From: Chrysomallon squamiferum
Lineage: Eukaryota > Mollusca > Gastropoda > Neomphalida > Peltospiridae
Assembly (NCBI GenBank): GCA_012295275.1
Contig: CM022672.1
Span: forward strand, 17,814,394 to 17,878,393
DNA length: 64,000 nt
Direction of reading: 5' to 3'
Below the pieces are notes generated by a model. The model ran no database searches, was not told where the DNA came from, and was given only the letters and a program-made list of their open reading frames with translations. A program made the translations under genes and the position numbers. Of this stretch, positions 28,501 to 37,700 are shown piece by piece; the stretch's first letter is position 1; the number at the start of each line of letters is the position of its first letter.

Positions 28501-29861
28501 AATACAGAACTATTCATTTTTTGAAACCTTTTTTTAACTACAAATTTTTATATTTCCAAATTCAATGCTAATACATTTTTTTTTAATGAATGTAGACATG
28601 ATGTTTCTACAGTTTATCTGCATTGCATTTATGATACATTTTTACTTATTTATGTATTTATTTTTTTTATTTTATTTTTTTGATTGTGATATTGCTCTCT
28701 TTTAATGTCTAATTTATTCTTTTTTATTTCTGAAAAAGAAAATTCACAAGATGGCGCTGTTGAATTCTTTTATTTATTTATTTGCACTTGCTTTCTTTCT
28801 TTCTCTTCATTCAAAATAACCAATAATAAAAAGCCAACCAAACAAACAAACAAACAACGCAGATTGTTGCCAGTATTAAATTAACCTCTTCTTTATGCAC
28901 ATTAATGGCTGATTTATTTGCAGATTTAACTCAAAAGAATCGGCAGCTCAGGCTATTGTTGCTGTGCATGGCACGACAATCAACGATCAGGTAGTCAAGT
29001 GTTCCTGGGGTAAAGAGTCCAATGACCAAGCTCAGTCAGGACAGACCCAGGTAGACTCTTTTGTTATTCACTTGAAACACAATATTCTGCTCATTAATCA
29101 TGCAGTTTATCTAGCTGAATTGTAGGTTGAAAAAAAAAGATAATAATAATAATAATAAAAATTGATAACTGAAAGCTCTGACTAAGTTAGTAGCAGTGAC
29201 TTGGGTGAAGTAAATGGGTATGTGTGATTGATATGAAATTTATGAAGAAATCAGTGGAAATATGATACATGTAAAAAGTGTTGAATAGTGTTTATTGAAT
29301 TTTTGTTGTTGTTGTATTTAGTGTATTACTATTAGCATTTTTTTTTTTTTTTTTTGTTGTAAATTTAAATATATTGGTGGAATATATAAGTCTTTTTGAA
29401 AACTGTTATTTTCAGTTGTTGGTTACAGTATTGGAATTCTTCACAATTCCTGTTAGGCTCTTTTCCACTTACACCACTGTCCCAGAGCTAAGACCATTTT
29501 TGTGCTCTCCTTTTTCTGGGGAGGGGAAATACAAACTTAAAATGCCTCACTCCTATTCAATAAAGACAAATACAAGACCTGTTAAAGGTAAATATTTTCA
29601 CCAGACAACAGTACTAACTGATGCATCATTATCTTCAACAGCAAGCTCCGCAGCAGTTCCAGCAACCTTCCTCTCAGTCCTCACAGTATGGAGGTTTTTA
29701 TAATGTTGGCTATTGGGGTGGTTATCCCAGTGGAGCCAATGCCTATCAGAACATGGGTCAAGGAGGCTACATACAGGCACAAGGAATGGGTGGACAGTGG
29801 CCAGCAAGTGGATACAACTATCAAGCATATGGGTAAGACTTGTGTATATATTAATTTAAAA

Positions 29862-29900
<39 letters not shown>

Positions 29901-31738
29901 CCTACCCCAACACATCTTACTCCGACACTTAAAATGTGTTTTGGTGTTGTATTCATTAGTCACAAAAAATAAAAATCAACAAATAACTTTAGTTTTGTTA
30001 GTCACTGCTAATAATATTCACGAAAGATGTGGTGTATGTTTTAACCTGTTTCAGAATGTTCATATAAAAAGATCACATACGCTAATTATAGCAGCATTCT
30101 CTAATCACTAGTTAGTTATATTAAAATAGGTTGTCAAGCATTAAATTATTCCGTGTCAATTTCTTCTTCTTCTTCAGGAGTATGTCAAATATGGGTGTAC
30201 AACAGTTTGGACAGATGATGCAACCTGGTCAGCAGTTTAACGGACAGCAGCAAAGCGTGATGGGATATCCTATGCAGCAGGGTAAACACTCCAGTTTTCT
30301 ATGCTATGCACTAAGTCAGTGATTTGGATTGACTTTCCCCGTTATTTACTCCTAACATTGTGTTAACCCTTTTTTCTTGCTCAGCCATAACTTGTTCACA
30401 TAGGTTCTTGTTTTGTTATAGTTATTTTTTTTTTTTTTACTGTTGTGTGGAAATAAATTTATTGTTTTTAATTTATTTATTTTGTTGCTTTTTAAAAAAA
30501 TAAAAATAATAATAATAAAAACACAGTCAAACTTAATTTTTTTTTTATCAATTTAATTTAGAAACCTACCATTTTTCGCAGAGATAGTCAGAGACAATAT
30601 AGGGGTTGGGAGAAAAAGATTAAAGTAAAGATTCAGCAGATTTTCATAAAGTTGTTATAAAATGTCAGTGAATTTAAAAGAAAAAGAAATAAGACTTGAT
30701 ATTAGAAGGGTGATAGTACATTTGAATTAAAATAAATCTAATTTTTCTGATAGCTGCATATCACCTGTATATTATGTAGATAAAATTGTTACTGTTTTTG
30801 GGGTGTTTTTTTTTTTTTTTATAAATGTTTTAAATGTAATAATAGAACTACATAAAAAGTAATGTTTGAAATAATGCATTTAATAGAAGACTTATGCAAA
30901 ACGGAAATGAAATAAAAATTATAGAAGAGATTTTAGGATGAAAAATTACAGATTAAAAACTATAGGGGTTATTTATTCCTGAATTTAAAATTTGTTATTT
31001 ATTTGTTTATTATATTTTTTATTTTATTTTTTTTTTTTTTTTGTTAAGATGTGTTGAATTTCTAATCTACACATTTCTGCCAAATTTTAATTAAACTCTG
31101 GTTGAACATTTAATTAAACTTTGGTTGACAAAGATATTCCATCACAAAAATCATAATGAAATGCTAGCATTTATTCTCTGGTGGTCTTTCATTTAAATGT
31201 AAAAATGGGTTTCTAGATTAAACAATCTTGTTAAACAATCCCAATGTCACACATTTTTGCAAATGACAAAATTTCACTGTTTCCTTGTAGTGGTCTTTTT
31301 TTTTTTTCCTTTTTTTTTTTTTCTCTTTTTTTGATAAAGTTATTTCATTAATCAAGCCAGTAATTGTGCTTTTAATACACATTTTTAAGATTAGTGTTTA
31401 ATTTGAACTGTTTTATTTTTAATTGTTTAATAACGTCAAACAGGTTAGGATTTTACAGTCATTATGTTTCTAGATTAATGACAAAAGTAAAAACTAAAGG
31501 CAGGATTTCTGAAAATCATTTTAGTTGTAAAATAAAATTTCAAAAAGCATGCATCATGCACCTTTTGTTATTATTTTTTATTTGTTTTATTATGTAATTA
31601 ACATTTTGTGGTTGTATTTTTCTTTATTTTTCTGTTTTGTTTTCTTTTTTCCAATTTTTGTTTCTTACCTAATATTTAATTTTAGAAAATAAAATAATAA
31701 ATATAAACCTGTTCCAAAATCATAACCATATATATACA

Positions 31739-31773
<35 letters not shown>

Positions 31774-34700
31774 TTCCTCACCACCACCAAATGCATTTAT
31801 TATTTTCTAAACAAATCTTTTCCCTTGCCAAAAATTTTATGACTAAGAATTCAAGAACGTCGATAAAGAGTTTCAGAATTGTAGTTTTTGTGTCTTTGGT
31901 TTATTTATTTTTTATTTTTTATATTATTTTTAAAATTTTATGTCTATGAATCATTGGGTTGAAAAGCACTGTGACCCAAGTTAGGGAAGTTAAACTGGGT
32001 AGAGAAATAAAGACTGTCTAAGTTACTTCTTTTTCAATTTTTTTATATTTCAAATTTTAAAGCTCATATATGTAATAAGTAGTTAACAAGACCTATGTAG
32101 TTTACTGCTGGTTTCAAGAAGTTATTTAACCAATAATAGTTTGGTGTTGGTGGTGTTTAGTTTTAGAATCATGCATGAATTAATTTTTTGTACTTCTGTC
32201 ATAATCATAAAGGTTTGTTTTTTGGTTGTCCTTTCTTTTCTTTCTTTTTTCTTTTTTTTTTCCTCCACTGTTTTATTTATCTTTTATGCTAAATATTCTC
32301 TTGAATCACAGTAGATTATTTATTTTGCATTGTTTTCACTTTTGCTTAATCCATGAACAGAAACCGTTTGAAAAAATCTTAAATTGCTCATTTATTAGCT
32401 TTTGTATATCTTATTTTCATATTATTCCTTATTTATTTATTTTTATTTAATCTTAATTCTATTCATCTTCTTTTCATGTTCATTTTTAATCCAGTATTTA
32501 TTTAAATATTTATTATTACTGTTACTCATCCTACTACTTTCCAGTTAATTTATTTTATGTAGCATTATAAAAAAAAAATAATGTTCTTCATATAATATTC
32601 AGAAAGTAACATCAACAACAGAAAAAAAATTTAATAAAAATAAAGAAAAGCACAAATTTTACCAATGAGAGTAGTAGTCATTAATGTTAGATTTTTTTAT
32701 ATGTGTGTGTGTGTGTGTATTAACATATAATATATAACATGAAAAATTAACCTAATTTCATATTTGGCCTTAACTAATAATATGTTTGTCAGGAAAACTG
32801 CATTTTTTTAACTGCAGGTTATGTTATAAGACTAATATTTCTAACAATACATGCACATCTGTGTTAAGCTGTTTCTAATATATAGTAATAACTAAACTTG
32901 GTTTCCAAATCACTGACGTTTTGAGAGAAAAAATAACTGTAGAAATAAATGAAAACTAACCCAAAATGTACTTCTTGTAATATATGTTCAAAACTGCCTG
33001 GGGGAAGGGAAACAAACAAAAAAAACAAATACTCAAGATCTTCATATTAGAAGATGAAATAAGATTAAATATTTTGATGTTGAGAACTTAGATCAGATTA
33101 TAATTTAGAGTGGTAATACAAGATAGTGATAGTTTGAGACAATATTGATCTTATTTTCTGATGCTTTAGAGGGGTTTTAAGCAAAAATAAAACTGAAATG
33201 CTTGTAAATAGATTAATATAGCATCACAGATGCTCTTCTAAAGATAGGGATAGAACAATATTTAAAATTTACAGAATATTTTGCAATATGGAATGGATAT
33301 AAATTGTCTTCTGTAGATGGGTGGGTTTGATTTGAGGTTTGAAATGGGTTAAGATGGGTTTGTAGTGTGTGAATGGCTTAGCACGTGTTACAGTAATGGG
33401 AAATCCTGCCCAGTGTTCTTTACAATTTACATATTAAACAGAAATTAAAACAGTTGCAACTTATTTTAATTTATTGTTTAATCTTTTTTCTTAATAATTT
33501 AGTGGAAAAGAATGAACCTACTTTAACTGGAGTTTATATACTTTAAATATATAATTAAATTAAGGCTTACTTTTATACCATAATTTCTCAGCTATATTGC
33601 ATGGTTTTACAGACCCTGCTTTCCATTTATTTATTATTATTATAATTAAACCTTTTTTTTTTTTTTTTTTTTTATATATATGAATTATTTATTTCTATAT
33701 GACCAACAAGTCATGGCTTGAGCAAGAATTGTAAGGTAGAAAGTAGCTAGGCGTTTTGTGTTATTTGTATATTGTTGTATTGTGAATGCAGAAAATTTGT
33801 TTTGTACACATAGATAGTAACTTAGAAATGTTTCCCCTGTTTATGCTAATTTATGCATATATTATATTTTCTTCTTTAAATATTCAAAATTATCACTTCA
33901 GTAATTATTGATGATTAATATTTTAGTAAAAATAATGTATTTAAATTTTTTAAAATATATAATTAATTTTAATTGCTTCTAATTGTCCACATTTTTATAA
34001 ATATGTTTAACCATTTCACTGGTTTACTGCATAGCATACATTAATTTTTTTCTTTTTTTAAACATTCTTTTCTTTTTTACGTTTTTCTTTTTTTAATTCT
34101 TGAATGCTTTTTCTTCTTGCACATTTTATAATTGTTGTAACAAAAAAAAAAAAAAAAGAACATTTTTTTATAAAAAATTAATCACACTGCTTTAAGCTTT
34201 TGTGGTAGAGGCAAAAAAAAATGTGGAGGAACTTATAAAATTTCTCTGTGAAAAAAAAAAATCAAAAATTATTTGTTGTGGCCATATTTTTGAGTTGAAT
34301 TATGTTTTGTTTTGTAGATCTAGATTAGACCAGTGACGTTATTTTTCATGTAAGTACGTGTCCCTGTGCTGGACAACATCTAGTGCTAGGACAGACATAA
34401 CAATGTGTAGCACCTGCAAAAACATCACTTCAAGGCACGCAGGGATCACCTAGAACGCCATCATTGATAATTCTGGTCGAATAAGCCATTTAGGTGCAAA
34501 ATAACGTTTACGAGTGTACCGCGACCACTGAACTTTTTGAAAAGAATTTTTTTTTAAAAATCTATGCAAATGAATAATCAATAGTAGATAATAAAAAGTC
34601 ATCATCAATATAATATTGTGTGTAAATGTTTATATAAGTTAACTTGTAGAGGTTAGAAAAATAAAATAAAAAATAATAATAGTAGTAAATGAAGTCTTTA

Positions 34701-37700
34701 AGAAGCTAAATAAACAAACCAGCAATAAATAATGAAAATTAGTGTCAGTGTATTATTCTTTTAACTGAATGTTTATAAAGACCCAAACAATAATAGTGTT
34801 TTTCTAGAATGTGTGTCAAAACATACTGTTAAAAAAAAAATAATAATGATGTAACTGAAAATGAAACTGGTAATATTATTTAAACATTACTAAATTGTCT
34901 TGTTACCTTAAAAAAAAAAAAATAATAATAATAAATAAGTATGTCCAAAATGAACATGATAATAGGAAATAAACATTTTTTTTTTTTTTTTTAACTGGAA
35001 TGCTTTTTAATAAATATCAGTGGGTTACTGGGGGGGTGTCCTCCTTTTTTCTCATTTTTCTTTTTATACTCATAGCTCTTTCAATCTTTAAAAAACTAAA
35101 CTATTGCAGTAAATATTTAAAGAAAACTCTTTAATTTGAAACAAAATGTGTACTGATTGGCAAAATTATTTTTTAAACTGGAAACCATTTTAATGAAAGG
35201 ACCATTTCTAATTTGAACCCGGTTTAAAAAAATGAACCATTTTTGGACTTGAAACAATTTTGCTAAATACTGATGTGCGACCATGTCTGTTGATGTTTTT
35301 GCTGTGTTAACATGCAGAGAACTGAATTGTCATCCATGAGTTAAACAACATACATATATGTATATATATATATGTATTCTGTAGTACTGGGATTGTTTTT
35401 TTTTATTTTTCGTGTGCTGTGAAAGTCACACAGGTGAACATGTCCATTAAATGTGGAATTCTTTTGTCTCATGTCTTAAACAGTTCTTCAACTCATCCAT
35501 CTAATTTAGTTGTTTCAGGTTTTGTTATTTTTCTTACTGTTATTGACAGATTGTCTTTATTTAGATTTCTTTTTTTCAGTAAATCTTTTTTTTTTTTCTC
35601 TCTCTCTCTTTCTCTTCTCCATAAATATTTAAATTTAAGGTCTTTCTGTTGGTTTTTTTATTGCTTTACATTTCTTGCTGCTCTTGTTATACAACTTAAA
35701 AAAAAAAAAAAAAAAAAGTATATTTAATAATAATATTTTAAACGAATAGTAATATTTATTAACACCTTAAAATTCAAAAAAAAAAAAATAAAAAAAAAAA
35801 ATAAAATGATAATAATAAATAAATAAAATTAAAATGCCATGATTTTATTATCTTTCCTCAATTAAGAGCCATGGATTGCCATAAAAGAGGAGAACAGAGT
35901 GTACAACACACAAAAAAAAACGTAACTGATAAAAGAATCCCACCAATGGACTGTGTCTACTCTGCTGATTTTTGTATTATCTTGCTTTGGTTGCTTTTCT
36001 GTTAATCTTACATGTTCTGTTTTGTATATTAATTACATATTATCTGTGTACAGGTACTGAACTATTAACAACATGTAGATAATTTGCACGAGTATTACAG
36101 TAAACTGTCATTATACATGTTCATATAACCAACCATACAGGAATATAACTGATATAGTCGTGTAGTATTGTTATTGCATGTGGTGGAAACATGAAAACCG
36201 AAAAAGAAAGCTATTTTTCTTTTTAAAACGATGTCGGTTTGTGTAAGAGTTTAAATATCATTGACATTAAACATTTTAAAAATACGATAATGGTTGTAAG
36301 AAAAAAAATTAAATGGAAATCATTTTAATCTTTTTTTTTTAATTTTTTTTTTAATTTTATTTTTTGTATTTGTTTTTTTATTTGTGATAAAATTATTCTA
36401 ACCAATGTCACAGTGAACTTTAATCCTTTATTAGATTTTATTTATCTTTAAAAAAATAATTAAAAAAAAAAAAAAAAACCCAGTGATTTTCTTCAGTTTT
36501 TTTTTTCAGTGTTCAAACAACAGAATTGTGTAGCAGAAATTCACTTTCATTTTCATTTTCCTGTTTTTCGATTCATTTTTATTTCTTTTTTTAAACCTCA
36601 AAACCATTATCTGTAGTAAAATAAAGATTTCATTGTTAGATCACACCCAATAGTCTGTTTATTTTTATTTTTTCATTATTATTATTTTTTTATCAATTTA
36701 ATAAACAAATGTTTTTAATTGCAAACAGTTAAATAAATGTTTGCCAGTCAGTGAACATCTATTACTTGCAGTTGAACTAATGTTAATAACAATCTGCATT
36801 GTATCTTTTGAAACTGTTGAAACTGCATCTGACAACATAATGATACTATTACGATACCAAAATTATCTGGAGACAATTTCCTCAGAGAAAAATAAAAAAA
36901 TATATGTATATGTATGTATGTATGTATGTATGTAGACATAAAGTAATCATTTACATTCAGATCCTTAAAGCAATCATTTGCATTCAGATCCTTAAAGCCT
37001 TGTCTGCTGGCCATTGTAATTCAGTTTTCACTTGCAGTATTCATTTTCAGTGACATCACTGTATATAATCAGAATAACAAACAACTTAGAGAAAATATAT
37101 ATATATATATATATATATTTAATGTTTGTTTATACCACATAGGCTGTTAAATGTAGAATTAAGTGTGATGCATAATGCATTTTCGATGTTGTAGGACTCT
37201 ATGAAATATAGAAAAGTATGGTAGTTAATCGAAAGTGTAATATGGGTTCTGCTAATGTTGTGGTATTAAAATGTTGAGGTCTGTGAAAATGTATGAAGTG
37301 TATTAAGTTTTACACATATTTGTATGGACCAAAATGATAGCTTTACTATTAGGTTTAAGTAAAGTGTGGAATGAATTTGAATTTCTTTGTTTTAAACATA
37401 ATAATATAATGCTACATTATAGTTTATCTGTTGTTAAATTAATTAAATGGTTTTCGGTTTTCTGTGTTTTTTGTTTTTGTTTTTTTAAAGAAACTATTGT
37501 GGATACTGTTTGGCTCTTTTTGTTTTGTTTTGTTTTGTTTTGTTTTGTTTTGTTTTGTTTTGGTGTTTTTAAAACAGATTACCATTAATGGTGTTTTGAT
37601 TGTTTTATTTTATTATTATTATTTTTGTTTTTTTTGTTTTGTTTCGTTGAACATCACTATAGACATTAACAACTAAAAAATGTGGAAAATAATAGTCATA

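Noticed and set aside
29374-29703. 109-codon plus ORF overlapping the prion-like exon
   Set aside because: It runs from the intron into the exon in the wrong frame; the real frame is QAPQQFQQP from 29642.
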